44,926 nucleotides of DNA from an uncultured bacterium. GTDB taxonomy: Bacteria > Nitrospirota > Thermodesulfovibrionia > Thermodesulfovibrionales > Thermodesulfovibrionaceae. A program made the position numbers and the translations under genes. Positions 1 through 7,443 of this stretch are shown here, one piece after another (position 1 is the first letter of the stretch; each line of letters opens with the position of its first letter). The stretch lies in NCBI GenBank assembly GCA_937998865.1, contig CALLBR010000032.1:1-44926 (forward strand), given 5' to 3'. The notes beneath the pieces were generated by a model. It was given only the letters and a program-made list of their open reading frames with translations, did not search any database and was not told the DNA's origin.

Positions 1-141
1 AAAATTCAAATTTATCTACCATCACATGATGAGGAACAACATAAAAACCACTTATCTCACCTCTAAAAACAATCCAATCCATCTCCATAACATGAAACAG
101 ACATCCCCATTTCTCTAATCCATTTACAACACAATAACTCT
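1..141. repeat. Terminal direct repeat, left copy (circular overlap)
   Basis: Bases 1-141 are identical to 44786-44926, and the gene that runs off the left end continues into 44785 and stops at 44781. An overlap of exactly 141 bases equals the largest default k-mer of the MEGAHIT assembler. It is therefore most simply an assembly overlap of a circular or circularly permuted genome and not a biological terminal repeat. The unique length is 44,785 bp. Confidence 0.93.
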
Positions 142-274
142 GTCCTTTAGCATTAACATAAGAATTTATTTCAACCTTTATTTTTTTAATTTCAAAAGCC
201 TTTTTTAACTCTCGAATTAATCCCCTATTTTGTATTGCAAATTGAATACTACCTCTTTCCTTTACCTTTATCAT
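1..274 (-). CDS. Hypothetical 92-aa protein, 5' part (spans the circle junction)
   Basis: The ATG is at 274-272. The frame stays open to base 1 and continues across the circular overlap, ending with TAA at 44783-44781, for 92 residues in total. The protein starts MIKVKERGSIQFAIQ and ends DKFEFL. It has no signal peptide and no membrane segment, and I recognise no family. A T-rich (A-rich on the coding strand) leader precedes the start, and the MazG-like gene ends 21 bases upstream. It is probably the last member of the small-gene run after terminase. Confidence 0.7.
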   Translation of the reverse strand, partial: MIKVKERGSIQFAIQNRGLIRELKKAFEIKKIKVEINSYVNAKGQSYCVVNGLEKWGCLFHVMEMDWIVFRGEISGFYVVPHHVMVDKFEF

Positions 275-294
275 TTTAATTTAATTTAAATTAT

Positions 295-591
295 TTACAA
301 TTTCATTTTATCACCCAACTCAAACATTATTCTTATCGCAACACATGCAATATCTTTCGCCTCTTCGTAAATTCTTACCGGATCAACATTGTTTTTTTTG
401 ACCTCATCCCACAACTCATCACATTCCTCCAACAAAACAGAATAACCTTCATGATAACTATTATAATTATCTGGGTGCTTTTCTTTGACTTCCTGAATTT
501 GTAACAACAAATCTTTTAAAGCAAATGACCTATCATCATTATTAATTTGCTTCAATAACTTCTTTAACCTTTTTTTCTCTTTCTTTTTCAT
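295..591 (-). CDS. MazG-like nucleotide pyrophosphohydrolase, small form
   Basis: 98 aa. After a lysine-rich helical start, residues about 38-95 hold a segment typical of phage MazG-like proteins: HPDNYNSYHEGYSVLLEE, then a CDELWDEV helix and a second acidic helix with EEAKDIACVAIRI. The pattern of acidic pairs in one helix followed by E-x3-D in the next is the metal-binding signature of all-alpha NTP pyrophosphohydrolases. Such enzymes hydrolyse NTPs or dNTPs to monophosphates. In phages they may clean the nucleotide pool or blunt host alarmone signalling, but that role is inferred. Assignment is by motif only. Confidence 0.65.
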   Translation of the reverse strand: MKKKEKKRLKKLLKQINNDDRSFALKDLLLQIQEVKEKHPDNYNSYHEGYSVLLEECDELWDEVKKNNVDPVRIYEEAKDIACVAIRIMFELGDKMKL

Positions 592-662
592 ATCACTTAT
601 CTACTATATTATAAACTCGACATTTACCAACACCCCAATCAAAGAAACTTCCTCAACAACTA

Positions 663-670
663 CAAATATA
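663..670 (-). promoter_or_regulatory. Possible -7 promoter box TATATTTG
   Basis: The minus strand reads TATATTTG, matching the Bacteroidota -7 consensus TAnnTTTG, in the 127-bp gap (592-718) upstream of the MazG-like gene. No good TTG or TTTG -33 box is seen 19-21 bases upstream, so this is weak. The gap otherwise holds only short broken frames. Confidence 0.35.
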
Positions 671-718
671 ATATTTGTTAATTATCTTCATTATCTTTTT
701 GAGTTAATGGTATAATCA

Positions 719-928
719 CTAAAACGGCATTTCATCGACGACTCCCAACACCTTTAATAACTCGTTAGATTTAGGATGATTCTTTACTATCCCCTCTACA
801 GCATCCCCGTTTATATACCGCCCTACCATTTTCTCTATTTCACTAAACATTGCAATCAAATCATCTCTTAACTCAATCGCTTCTTCTTTTGTCATTTCTA
901 TTCTGACACTTGATACACTACTTTTCAT
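719..928 (-). CDS. Hypothetical 69-aa protein
   Basis: A small soluble protein, mostly helical, with an acidic stretch around residues 12-35 (MTKEEAIELRDDLIAMFSEI) that could form a coiled coil. Its start overlaps the end of the upstream 85-aa gene by four bases (ATGA-type), so the two are probably translationally coupled. I recognise no family. Its place in the run of tiny genes after terminase suggests an accessory function. Confidence 0.6.
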   Translation of the reverse strand: MKSSVSSVRIEMTKEEAIELRDDLIAMFSEIEKMVGRYINGDAVEGIVKNHPKSNELLKVLGVVDEMPF

Positions 929-1182
929 AATTTATCTATTTCTCTATTTATATAATCTAAATCCCTTTCCACTGATCCAATCAAAACATCATAAACGACA
1001 TTATAAATATTCTTATTATTATCCCCTCTAATATTTATCCTCTTACAGCCCGTCCCCAAATTACCGAAAGACAATTCAATATTAGATATATTGGTATTTT
1101 TTTTAAGATCCTCTAATAAATTTTTTAACTTTTTTTCTTTCTCATAAAGATAGTTTGCTTTTTCAATTTCTTCTCTTTTCAT
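925..1182 (-). CDS. Hypothetical 85-aa protein
   Basis: A lysine- and asparagine-rich soluble protein. Residues 1-30 look helical and charged, the middle (about 35-55) looks strand-rich (ELSFGNLGTGCKRINIRG), and a helical tail follows. It overlaps both neighbours by four bases, so it is one link in a tightly coupled chain 1481-719. No recognised domain. Confidence 0.6.
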   Translation of the reverse strand: MKREEIEKANYLYEKEKKLKNLLEDLKKNTNISNIELSFGNLGTGCKRINIRGDNNKNIYNVVYDVLIGSVERDLDYINREIDKL

Positions 1183-1481
1183 AATCCCTTACTTATCTTA
1201 TTTTTTAATTCTTCAAAAACTTTATCACTGATCTCCTTAATTTTTTCCGGCTCAATACCTATCGCTCTTTGTTGCTCATCATCCAATAAAGGCAATAATT
1301 TACACATTTCCTCATCATACCTCTCTACTACTTCAAACAACCATTGACACGTCCTTATTAATTGTTCAACATCTAAAGGAACAATATTTAAACTGTCCTT
1401 CAATACCGCTTCTCTTAAATGGTTCAACTCAAAGAAAACCCCGTGTTTCAATGGATCAATTTTATTCTCTTTTCCTGACAT
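1179..1481 (-). CDS. Hypothetical 100-aa helical protein after TerL
   Basis: I use the ATG at 1481 (MSGKENK). The frame could start three bases earlier at TTG, but the ATG follows an A-rich leader. The protein is acidic and predicted helical, with WLFEVVERYDEEMCKLLPLL near the middle. It begins 10 bases after the stop of the large terminase and is probably cotranscribed with it. No family recognised. Confidence 0.6.
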   Translation of the reverse strand: MSGKENKIDPLKHGVFFELNHLREAVLKDSLNIVPLDVEQLIRTCQWLFEVVERYDEEMCKLLPLLDDEQQRAIGIEPEKIKEISDKVFEELKNKISKGL

Positions 1482-1491
1482 CAATTTTTAT

Positions 1492-2946
1492 TTAAACTAA
1501 AACATCATATTCCTCTAGTATTTCCTTCTCATAGATCATCGTTAAAACATCAGCGCAATCATGATAAGTATTAGCAATGAAATCTCTCTTATACTTCGTA
1601 ACGTGCTTGTGATGTTCCGGGAATCTTTCTTCCCAATCTATCGGAAACTCAATATATTTTGTAACCCCTGTATTATTTGTAATTATCCTACTTTCTTTAT
1701 TCCCTGATTGATGAAATGGCAAAACCTCTACCAATGTCGCTGCCTCTTCAATCCTTCTACCAAATCCCTCACCTCCGTTATTACTTTCAATATGCATTTC
1801 CCTAGTTCTGCATCTTGACAACATCAAAGGTACTTTTTCCTCATTAATTTTCATAGCTTCTTGATTATAAACCATGTCAGTAACTAAAATCCTTTTCTCA
1901 TTATTGTCATCTAAAACAACATCATAACAAACAGAATTCAAATAATCTTTTCCCTTATCTGCTGTATCTGTACAATTACCTTTTTTAATTACTCTTGCTG
2001 GAATCTTTGAATATCTTTTGAACTCTCCATATAATAATCCCTCTTTACTCATCGGATTACCTTGATTCATGCAATTGAACTCATGCTCATTTCTTTTTCT
2101 CTCTGTTTTTAGCTTTTTAATTCCATGTCTTTCCTCCCACAAAGCACAATCCATTTCTCTAGAATCAAACTCAGTTTTGTTTGATTCTTTGATAGCCTCA
2201 AAATTAATCTTTATCCATACATCTGGGTTATCTCTAATCGCTTCTAATATCTCCTCAAATGATCCACATTCCACATAATCACTTGTTTCCTCTATGAACC
2301 CAATCAAATCTTCTTCGTGCCACCTTGTGAAAACTATTAACTGCTGACTATTATTGTGAAGCCTCTTTTGAATTACAGATGTATATAAATCGGTTACTTG
2401 TTTTCTGATTACTGGTGAATTACCTTCAATTGAACTCTTATATAAATCGTCCATAATCATCAAATCAACAGGGTCACCCGTTAACGATCCATTACGTCCA
2501 ATTGCTTTTAAAGAACCTTTTTTATCTACTATCTCAAACTCCTCTGACGTTTGAACATAAGCACTTGATTGATTTGCTTTTGGTGAATCTGCTAAAAAAG
2601 TTTCAGGAAATATTTTATCATACTCCTCGCTACTTATTATCCTTTGTACTTGTCTATTAAATTTTTTCGCAAATGTACTGGAATAAGATGCAATTGCTAT
2701 TTTAGTGTCTGGTCTATCCCCCAACACATAAGACGGCAATATTCTTGTTGAACCTTCTGATTTTCCATGCTGAGGAGGCATTGTAATAATCAGGTTCTTA
2801 ATTTGCTCTTTCGCAAACATATCCAACACCTGATAATAAACTAAATGGAAAGATTTCCAGACGTTACCCGGATAAATACGCTTTGCGTAATCAATTAAAT
2901 TTCTCCTCGCTTTCTCTCTTCTTACATCCTCTACATTAATCCTCAT
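1492..2946 (-). CDS. terL: Terminase large subunit (packaging ATPase/nuclease)
   Basis: 484 aa, normal length for TerL. The N-terminal ATPase carries a Walker A-type loop MPPQHGKS at about residues 56-63 and a Walker B segment DLMIMDD at 161-167. FTRWHEEDLIG further on matches the coupling motif seen in phage terminases. The C-terminal half has the RNase-H-like nuclease pattern: DTADKGKDY around 335, then conserved acidic residues and a terminal ADVLTMIYE helix. The protein threads DNA into the prohead through the portal and cuts concatemers. It overlaps the small terminase gene by 11 bases. Confidence 0.95.
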   Translation of the reverse strand: MRINVEDVRREKARRNLIDYAKRIYPGNVWKSFHLVYYQVLDMFAKEQIKNLIITMPPQHGKSEGSTRILPSYVLGDRPDTKIAIASYSSTFAKKFNRQVQRIISSEEYDKIFPETFLADSPKANQSSAYVQTSEEFEIVDKKGSLKAIGRNGSLTGDPVDLMIMDDLYKSSIEGNSPVIRKQVTDLYTSVIQKRLHNNSQQLIVFTRWHEEDLIGFIEETSDYVECGSFEEILEAIRDNPDVWIKINFEAIKESNKTEFDSREMDCALWEERHGIKKLKTERKRNEHEFNCMNQGNPMSKEGLLYGEFKRYSKIPARVIKKGNCTDTADKGKDYLNSVCYDVVLDDNNEKRILVTDMVYNQEAMKINEEKVPLMLSRCRTREMHIESNNGGEGFGRRIEEAATLVEVLPFHQSGNKESRIITNNTGVTKYIEFPIDWEERFPEHHKHVTKYKRDFIANTYHDCADVLTMIYEKEILEEYDVLV

Positions 2947-3508
2947 TCCCCTCTGCCGCTCTCTCTAATTCATCTAAAGCCTCATCCGACAACTTACCCA
3001 AATCAACAATCTTTCCTGTAACCTCTTTCCCCTTTGTCGTATGATCAATATGATTCACGTTTTTAAAGTTCTCAGGATCAGTATTATTCAACATATATTG
3101 CAGAAATCCATCACTACAATACACCTTCCTCTTTGTAACTGTCTTTGACTTAATTTCAGGTCTACTAACAATCTTCTCTTCTCCTCCCTCTACAACCTTA
3201 ACCATCTTCCTCTCATATTCAATCTTCTCTTCCTCTATTTCATGCCCCTCTAATCGCTTAAACGCTAATTGCTTTGATAAATCTCTTATTCTTTCCATTC
3301 GAGTCTTATCCGCCTCCTTAATTCCATCCGATAGTTCCGAATGATCTCTCATCCAATCATAGTATGTACTAACTCCAATTCCTACTTGTTGACAAATTTC
3401 TGATACCGTTAAATCAGTGTTTTTCCTGAAATTGATAATCAACTCAAACATTTCTAACGTCTTCTTTCCATTGACATTATTTCTTAAACTTCCATCCGTT
3501 CCGCTCAT
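2936..3508 (-). CDS. terS: Terminase small subunit
   Basis: 190 aa. Residues about 33-62 form a helix-turn-helix, LTVSEICQQVGIGVSTYYDW, of the transposase/terminase-like type that recognises packaging-site DNA. A charged central helix follows, and then a C-terminal tail that would contact TerL. The gene sits directly before TerL and overlaps it, the standard phage order. A TTG-N21-TATATTTG promoter lies at 3555-3586, so the packaging genes may start a transcript here. The assignment rests on HTH plus context. Confidence 0.85.
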   Translation of the reverse strand: MSGTDGSLRNNVNGKKTLEMFELIINFRKNTDLTVSEICQQVGIGVSTYYDWMRDHSELSDGIKEADKTRMERIRDLSKQLAFKRLEGHEIEEEKIEYERKMVKVVEGGEEKIVSRPEIKSKTVTKRKVYCSDGFLQYMLNNTDPENFKNVNHIDHTTKGKEVTGKIVDLGKLSDEALDELERAAEGNED

Positions 3509-3554
3509 TGAACTAAACTTTAATTATGCATTGCCTTATTCATTAGGCTTTAAG

Positions 3555-3586
3555 CAAATATACTCGATTTAGACAAAATACTTCAA
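3555..3586 (-). promoter_or_regulatory. Promoter upstream of terminase genes
   Basis: Minus strand: TTG at 3586-3584, a 21-base spacer, then TATATTTG at 3562-3555. This fits the Bacteroidota consensus (TTG/TTTG, about 19-21 bases, TAnnTTTG). It lies 47 bases before the TerS ATG and overlaps the 3' end of the preceding small gene. Confidence 0.6.
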
Positions 3587-3853
3587 TCCTAATTTCTCGC
3601 ACTTCAATTTTAACTCTTTAGGGTTTCTTATTACATGCAAATATCTTCCAATAATAAAAACCACCACACCTATCTTTCTTCCCTTTAAAGAATCATTAAT
3701 ATTTGTCACTATTTCTCTCATAATGACTTTGCAATTTTCATCATCATTTATAATACCATGATGATCATTAAAATTCATCAACGAATAAAAAAGACACTCA
3801 TAATCATAACTAACCATATGCGTACTCATGCCCATCTGTATACCCCTTTCCAT
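3569..3853 (-). CDS. Hypothetical protein, 88-94 aa
   Basis: The longest start is at 3853, overlapping the upstream gene by 44 bases. An ATG at 3835 (MGMSTHM) has an AAAGGGG stretch nine bases ahead and may be the true start. The C-terminal half has a hydrophobic strand pair (KIGVVVFIIGRYLHVI) that could be a buried beta hairpin. No family recognised. The terminase promoter overlaps its 3' end. Confidence 0.5.
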   Translation of the reverse strand: MERGIQMGMSTHMVSYDYECLFYSLMNFNDHHGIINDDENCKVIMREIVTNINDSLKGRKIGVVVFIIGRYLHVIRNPKELKLKCEKLGLKYFV

Positions 3854-4037
3854 ATCCTTCCTCCTTTCCGTGATTATACATAGTTTCTTTAATCAAATCA
3901 TGGTACTCCATTAAACCCATGACCTCAGAATCTTTCACTTTACTCCATTTCACCTCCGCCTTACTCAAATCTGTGTAAATTCGGTTCTCGACAATCTCAG
4001 TGCCGACAACCACAACATAAAAATCTTTCAACATCAT
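3810..4037 (-). CDS. Hypothetical 75-aa protein
   Basis: A small protein that starts MMLKDFYVVVVGTE and ends in a glycine/tyrosine-rich tail, GYGKGYTDGHEYAYG. The first ATG overlaps the stop of the preceding 80-aa gene in a TAATG arrangement, which supports the start and coupling. No recognised domain. Confidence 0.55.
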   Translation of the reverse strand: MMLKDFYVVVVGTEIVENRIYTDLSKAEVKWSKVKDSEVMGLMEYHDLIKETMYNHGKEEGYGKGYTDGHEYAYG

Positions 4038-4279
4038 TATTTCCTCTTTTTAAATATTTCTTCCCAATTATAAGAGGTTTGATTAGTACTATCTAAAACA
4101 CATTTCAAATCTTCTATCAACAATCCATCAAATCCACTACTTGTTTTTTCTTGATTAATCTCCAAAAAACATGCCCTATCATTTCCACAACCTATACACT
4201 TAAATTTTCTCGTTTCTATACTTATAATTCCCCCAATGCCTTTTTTAACCTCACTCATATTTCTCTCTTTTAAATTCAT
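4037..4279 (-). CDS. Hypothetical Cys-containing 80-aa protein
   Basis: A possible internal start at 4258 (MSEVKKG) would give 73 aa. A CIGCGNDRAC cluster at about residues 28-37 and a single Cys further on (DLKCVLD) could bind zinc, but the set is incomplete for a classical ribbon. The gene lies between a helical 187-aa protein and a TAATG-coupled small gene. Function unknown. Confidence 0.55.
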   Translation of the reverse strand: MNLKERNMSEVKKGIGGIISIETRKFKCIGCGNDRACFLEINQEKTSSGFDGLLIEDLKCVLDSTNQTSYNWEEIFKKRK

Positions 4280-4290
4280 TTTTTAAAAAT

Positions 4291-4854
4291 TTATTGTAAC
4301 AACTTGATTTTACTATTCATTAATGACAAATCACCCATATCATCTACCTCTTTAATCATTTTTTCTAATGTTGAATTAGATGCTAATTTTATTCGAGTTA
4401 TCAAAGTTTCAATTTCTATCTCAAATTTAGCTTTTTCAGCATCCAACATTTCTTTTTTAGCTCTGTACTCTTTCAAAAGATTTTTGTAATCTTCTGGAAT
4501 TTCAAAAAAATCAACAAGTTTAAAAAACACTTTATCTTTAGAACCAGAACCCCATGAATTACCCAACCAATCATCCCTATCCGTTCCTTTCAATGCTTTT
4601 TGTAAAACCAATTCTTTTATTTCTTTATTGCTTTTTATTTCAAAATCCCCTGACATTACCTTATGAAAAATGAACATTGAAAGGCTTGGTGGTTGTTCTT
4701 CATCTGACAATTTAAAGCTATCTCTTTTTATTTTAGCTTTATTCTCGATTTGATCTACTAAGAAATTTCTTTGCGCTTGATTCATTTTAATAATTTTTAC
4801 ACACTTTTTACACTGACTTTCAATTGGCATATTTATGAAATGCTCATACACCAT
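4291..4854 (-). CDS. Hypothetical 187-aa helical protein
   Basis: The start at 4854 is five bases past the stop of the 47-aa gene. An internal ATG at 4785 (MNQAQRN), after an A-rich leader, is an alternative and would remove the N-terminal CKKC pair. Residues about 125-165 form a charged helix likely to be a coiled coil (LLKEYRAKKEMLDAEKAKFE). The central WLGNSWGSGSKD loop is distinctive, but I cannot place it in a family. Confidence 0.6.
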   Translation of the reverse strand: MVYEHFINMPIESQCKKCVKIIKMNQAQRNFLVDQIENKAKIKRDSFKLSDEEQPPSLSMFIFHKVMSGDFEIKSNKEIKELVLQKALKGTDRDDWLGNSWGSGSKDKVFFKLVDFFEIPEDYKNLLKEYRAKKEMLDAEKAKFEIEIETLITRIKLASNSTLEKMIKEVDDMGDLSLMNSKIKLLQ

Positions 4855-4858
4855 ATTG

Positions 4859-5002
4859 TTATTTAATATTACTTGATTCTTTTAAAATTTCTTTTGCATG
4901 ATCTTCTGATAAATACTTTTTACTATGCAATTTATCATAACAACTATCAAAATATCTTACAACACAATAATTATCATTTACTACACTTTTCATCTTTTCC
5001 AT
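4859..5002 (-). CDS. Small hypothetical protein, 47 aa
   Basis: Read from the gap: ATG at 5002-5000, TAA at 4861-4859. It begins MEKMKSVVNDNYCVVRYF and continues with two Cys-containing, Lys-rich segments. The stop is five bases before the next ATG. An internal ATG at codon 4 is possible. Codon use resembles its neighbours and spacing fits the small-gene train, so I think it is real. Function unknown. Confidence 0.5.
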   Translation of the reverse strand: MEKMKSVVNDNYCVVRYFDSCYDKLHSKKYLSEDHAKEILKESSNIK

Positions 5003-5102
5003 CTTGAAATAATTTCAACTGTTCTACAATCTTTTTTTTACACCCTTTGGGATCAATACACCCACCCAACAAAAAGCAAGTATAGCACTCTTTTTTACAC
5101 AA
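4974..5102 (-). CDS. Small Cys-rich ORF (TTG start), 42 aa, doubtful
   Basis: An open frame of 42 codons with six cysteines (CKKECYTC, then CIDPKGC, then CSK at the end). It has no ATG. The only start is TTG at 5102-5100, overlapping the TAA of the frame before it. The Cys spacing suggests a zinc or disulfide microprotein. It may instead be the tail of the decayed Cys-rich gene just upstream. Confidence 0.35.
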   Translation of the reverse strand: MCKKECYTCFLLGGCIDPKGCKKKIVEQLKLFQDGKDEKCSK

Positions 5103-5266
5103 ACTTTATTTGATTTAATCTCCTTGCAATTCTTGCCATTTTTGAATACTTCCCATGCTTATCAAAAAATCCCCTGCAACAAAGTATCATGCGTTTTATG
5201 ACAAATGAAATATTTTTGTATTTCAATACACTCCTCAATAATCATATCCTTTCTTTATTTACTTAC
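5095..5266 (-). pseudogene. Broken Cys-rich small phage protein, 3' part
   Basis: On the minus strand the frame reads ...MVSK, TAA, RKDMIIEECIEIQKYFICHK up to 5190. It then shifts by one base into CCRGFFDKHGKYSKM...RRLNQIKFV, ending at 5095. Together these read like the C-terminal two thirds of a roughly 75-80-aa Cys/His protein (CHK ... CCRGF ... IARRL) that I associate with phage genomes. Its probable N-terminal third, ending in the same VSK-TAA, lies 3.4 kb away at 8641-8712. A stop plus a frameshift argue that this fragment is dead. One of the fragments, MIIEEC (5245-5162, 27 aa), has an AAAGGA sequence in front and could still be translated. Confidence 0.55.
5254..5266. repeat. 13-bp direct repeat, left border of cassette block
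   Basis: TTTATTTACTTAC here recurs at 8640-8652, and both copies are followed by one variable base and ATT. The two copies bracket the cassette-like block exactly where the Cys-rich gene is broken. They look like a target duplication or a recombination crossover, although the sequence is AT-rich and simple. Confidence 0.5.
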
Positions 5267-5377
5267 CATTTCCCAACCTCGATCAAATGGTTTATCTACA
5301 CGCTAATATTCTTATATTTTTACTTTAGTAGCAAGCGAGGTGTATCTCTCGTATTAAAGCCCTTAGGTAATTGGAAC

Positions 5378-5404
5378 AAAAAAAGAAAAGCCCCGCGCGC
5401 TTTA
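5378..5404 (-). terminator. Intrinsic terminator after the 257-aa gene
   Basis: The minus strand reads AAAGC-gcgcggg-GCTTT followed by TTCTTTTTTT. It lies 15 bases downstream of the 257-aa gene and would end transcripts leaving the cassette block. Confidence 0.6.
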
Positions 5405-5418
5405 AGTTTTTCAAACTT

Positions 5419-6192
5419 TTATTTGGATTTTAATTTGCGCAATTTTTCTTGCTCATCTTTAATCCTCTGTTCTTGTTTTTCAATATCGTTTAGTCTTTCT
5501 TTTTTTAGAAGTTCAGCTCTCTTAATCTTAAGTTCATCAGTTAAATATGCGTCTGGCAATAAGTCGGTTCTCCTCAAATCGTAATCACTTATTTCATCTT
5601 TATCTCTCACAATTTGTTTGCATATTTCTAATATCTCATCTTCCGTAGCGTTAAACACCATCCCATATTTCGGGTTTATATTTTCACTAAAGATATTCCT
5701 ACCTTCCCAATCAAGCTTACATACCCATTCATTAAATTTACCTTCCCAAATATCCAAACTGTAAGAAATTCTTAAGCTTCTTTTTTCTTTATCTTCGGTC
5801 AGTGTGAAAGGTTTATAATCACTAAAAACAGTTATGCTTTTAGCTTTTAAAATCTCACTTCTATTTATTACATGTTTCTCAATATCGGTCTTGTATTTTT
5901 CACTTTCTCTTAATTCAGCTTTGGCAACCCTTATTTGTGTTTCAATTTCTGCAAGCTCTTTATTTTTAGCCTCTGTTTTTTCGATAATCTTAATTAAATC
6001 ATCGTGTTTCTTCTCAATAGGTGGTTTTGTAAATACTTCTTTTACCACTTCTTTTACTCCGCAAGGCTCATCGTGTTCATTGCCTTCATAATCGCTGTAA
6101 ACGTACATTCTTTCAATTATAAATTGTCCGTTCTCTAAAGTTTCGTGAAGCTCTACTGCTTCTCCATTTCTTAAATAAGCTGTCTTTTCCAT
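5419..6192 (-). CDS. Hypothetical coiled-coil protein, 257 aa (cassette gene 1)
   Basis: The N-terminal 50 residues begin MEKTAYLRNGEAVELHETLE and include YSDYEGNEHDEP, a pattern I have seen in Bacteroidota phage and genomic-island proteins of unknown function. Residues about 62-108 are a charged helix likely to be a coiled coil. A compact middle with several Trp (about 120-170) follows, and a second long Lys/Glu helix (about 220-257) closes it. No catalytic motif is visible. It is the last gene of the cassette block, between hairpin site A and a terminator. Its stop is not in a GTTA boundary, unlike three of the other cassette genes. Confidence 0.7.
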   Translation of the reverse strand: MEKTAYLRNGEAVELHETLENGQFIIERMYVYSDYEGNEHDEPCGVKEVVKEVFTKPPIEKKHDDLIKIIEKTEAKNKELAEIETQIRVAKAELRESEKYKTDIEKHVINRSEILKAKSITVFSDYKPFTLTEDKEKRSLRISYSLDIWEGKFNEWVCKLDWEGRNIFSENINPKYGMVFNATEDEILEICKQIVRDKDEISDYDLRRTDLLPDAYLTDELKIKRAELLKKERLNDIEKQEQRIKDEQEKLRKLKSK

Positions 6193-6293
6193 AATATTTA
6201 GTTTATTAATAATTTAAAATAAAATCCCCACGCTTCGCTTTTCTTTTTTTTAGTGCTTAGTTCGGGATGTGAGGTAATTAAACCGCCAGCTAC

Positions 6294-6351
6294 TAACAAT
6301 TTATAAAATTAACCCTACCGGTCGCTACGCTTAATCTTATAACCATCGTTA
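6294..6351. other. attC-like hairpin site A
   Basis: Plus strand: TAAC (6294-6297), AAT, left arm TTATAA-A-ATTAA, a loop region, right arm TTAAT-C-TTATAA (6331-6342), CCATC, GTTA (6348-6351). The arms pair over 11 of 12 positions with one A/C mismatch. The outer flanks GCTnnTAAC and GTTAnnAGC also pair. The same layout, including the mismatch position and 3/5-nt internal loop, occurs at sites B and C. The terminal GTTA contains the stop codon of the next gene. Confidence 0.6.
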
Positions 6352-6687
6352 TAAGCCATTTAATTCCGAAAGGTTAACTATCTCTTTGCTACGGTTTCTA
6401 CGAAGTATGTCCATACTATTATGTAATTGTGGTATTCCCATAAGTAGTGATTTTTCTACCCAGTAATACCTTCCTATCTCATAAGTGAATTTATTTTCAT
6501 TAAGTATAAATCCAGCGTCTTTTAAAAACTGTTTTGCAAAAGGTATTACTTCTGGTTTGTCAATTTTAATCTTTATCTCGAAGTTTTTAAAACGGCTTAT
6601 AACAACGTGTATATCAAATTGCTCTTTCTTACTTTTTGTTGTTTTCCCCATATCGTAAAATCCTAAATATTTAAATTGTTTTCTCAT
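6349..6687 (-). CDS. Hypothetical 112-aa protein (cassette gene 2)
   Basis: A basic soluble protein with alternating strand-like segments (FDIHVVISRFKNFEIKIKI) and a C-terminal helix. Its TAA stop is the reverse complement of the TTA within the GTTA boundary of hairpin site A. The start lies nine bases from half-site E. The gene therefore fills the space between two sites almost completely, as integron cassettes do. No family recognised. Confidence 0.6.
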   Translation of the reverse strand: MRKQFKYLGFYDMGKTTKSKKEQFDIHVVISRFKNFEIKIKIDKPEVIPFAKQFLKDAGFILNENKFTYEIGRYYWVEKSLLMGIPQLHNSMDILRRNRSKEIVNLSELNGL

Positions 6688-6695
6688 AATTTATT

Positions 6696-6730
6696 TGTGG
6701 CAACTTGGCATACACAAAACGTTACCCACA
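6696..6730. other. attC-like half site E
   Basis: TGTGGCAAC at 6696-6704, then C-ATACAC-AAAAC-GTTA at 6709-6724. The second part matches the right-half pattern of sites A-C (C, 6 nt arm, 5 nt ending in C, GTTA). The matching left arm is absent. Only the outer stem TGTGG...CCACA remains. The site looks like a deleted or recombined hairpin. Confidence 0.45.
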
Positions 6731-6743
6731 ATAAATAAATAAG
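6721..6743. repeat. 23-bp inverted repeat flanking the methyltransferase, left arm
   Basis: This arm begins GTTACCCACA and matches the reverse complement of 7444-7466 at 21 of 23 positions. It contains the stop codon of the methyltransferase gene. Confidence 0.8.
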
Positions 6744-7426
6744 CGTTCGGTACTTTTTTTAGTTCCACCTATCACTCCATTTGCACTAAATGTACTTTTT
6801 GCTTCTTTCTGCCATACGCAAACGAAATCATTAGGTGCATTATATTCACTTACGTACACTTTATTCCCTTGTTTACTTTTAGTTCGTACCCAATCCCAAA
6901 ACAAAATATGGTCAAATTTATTATTGTATTTGGTAGTTCCTTCGTATGGTGGGTCACAGTATATAATGCTATTTTCGGGTATATCTAAATCGGTAAAAGA
7001 GGTATTTGTAAATTCAACACCTTTCAAATTTGGCACTTGCTTCATTATATTATTACAATGTTCTCGCCAATAATCTCTTTTACCTTGCTTATCTCTTCTA
7101 TAACCAGCGTACCATTTGCCACCATACGAGTTAAAGCCTATATATCCATTAAGTGCTTTACTAATTTTTGTTTTGTTATCCTTTGCATTTTTATAATCTT
7201 CCTCACTTACATCCAAAGGCGGTTGCCAATTTTCGTAAACAAGGGCTTTCCACATCTCAATAAGTTCTGTATGTATATCGTTTGCTATTCGGTTTCCTGT
7301 TACTTTGTCAATTAAGTTCATACCGCCCGCAAATGGCTCAACATAGTACTGCCCTTTAGTTCTGTCTTTTAATATAATTGGTAGTAATTCTTTAGCAAAT
7401 CTATTTTTGCTTCCCATATATTTCAT
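6722..7426 (-). CDS. DNA N6-adenine methyltransferase, Dam/D12 class (cassette gene 3)
   Basis: 234 aa. It contains the family signature in order: KYMGSKNRF at the N-terminus, the AdoMet-binding motif YVEPFAGG at 28-35, and the catalytic DPPY at 158-161. It would methylate the N6 of adenine in a short DNA site. No restriction enzyme is next to it, so it is an orphan, perhaps protecting phage DNA. It lies in the cassette block between half-site E and site B, inside a 23-bp inverted repeat, and its TAA stop is embedded in GTTA. Function by motif is secure; the recognition site is unknown. Confidence 0.9.
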   Translation of the reverse strand: MKYMGSKNRFAKELLPIILKDRTKGQYYVEPFAGGMNLIDKVTGNRIANDIHTELIEMWKALVYENWQPPLDVSEEDYKNAKDNKTKISKALNGYIGFNSYGGKWYAGYRRDKQGKRDYWREHCNNIMKQVPNLKGVEFTNTSFTDLDIPENSIIYCDPPYEGTTKYNNKFDHILFWDWVRTKSKQGNKVYVSEYNAPNDFVCVWQKEAKSTFSANGVIGGTKKSTERLFIYCG

Positions 7427-7443
7427 AGGTCTGTGATTATTTT

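Noticed and set aside
5240-5270. Stop-codon recoding to read VSK-TAA-RKD as one protein
   Set aside because: Only this one gene shows it, the same frame also has a frameshift nearby, and all other genes use TAA, TAG and TGA as stops. Insertion plus decay explains it better.
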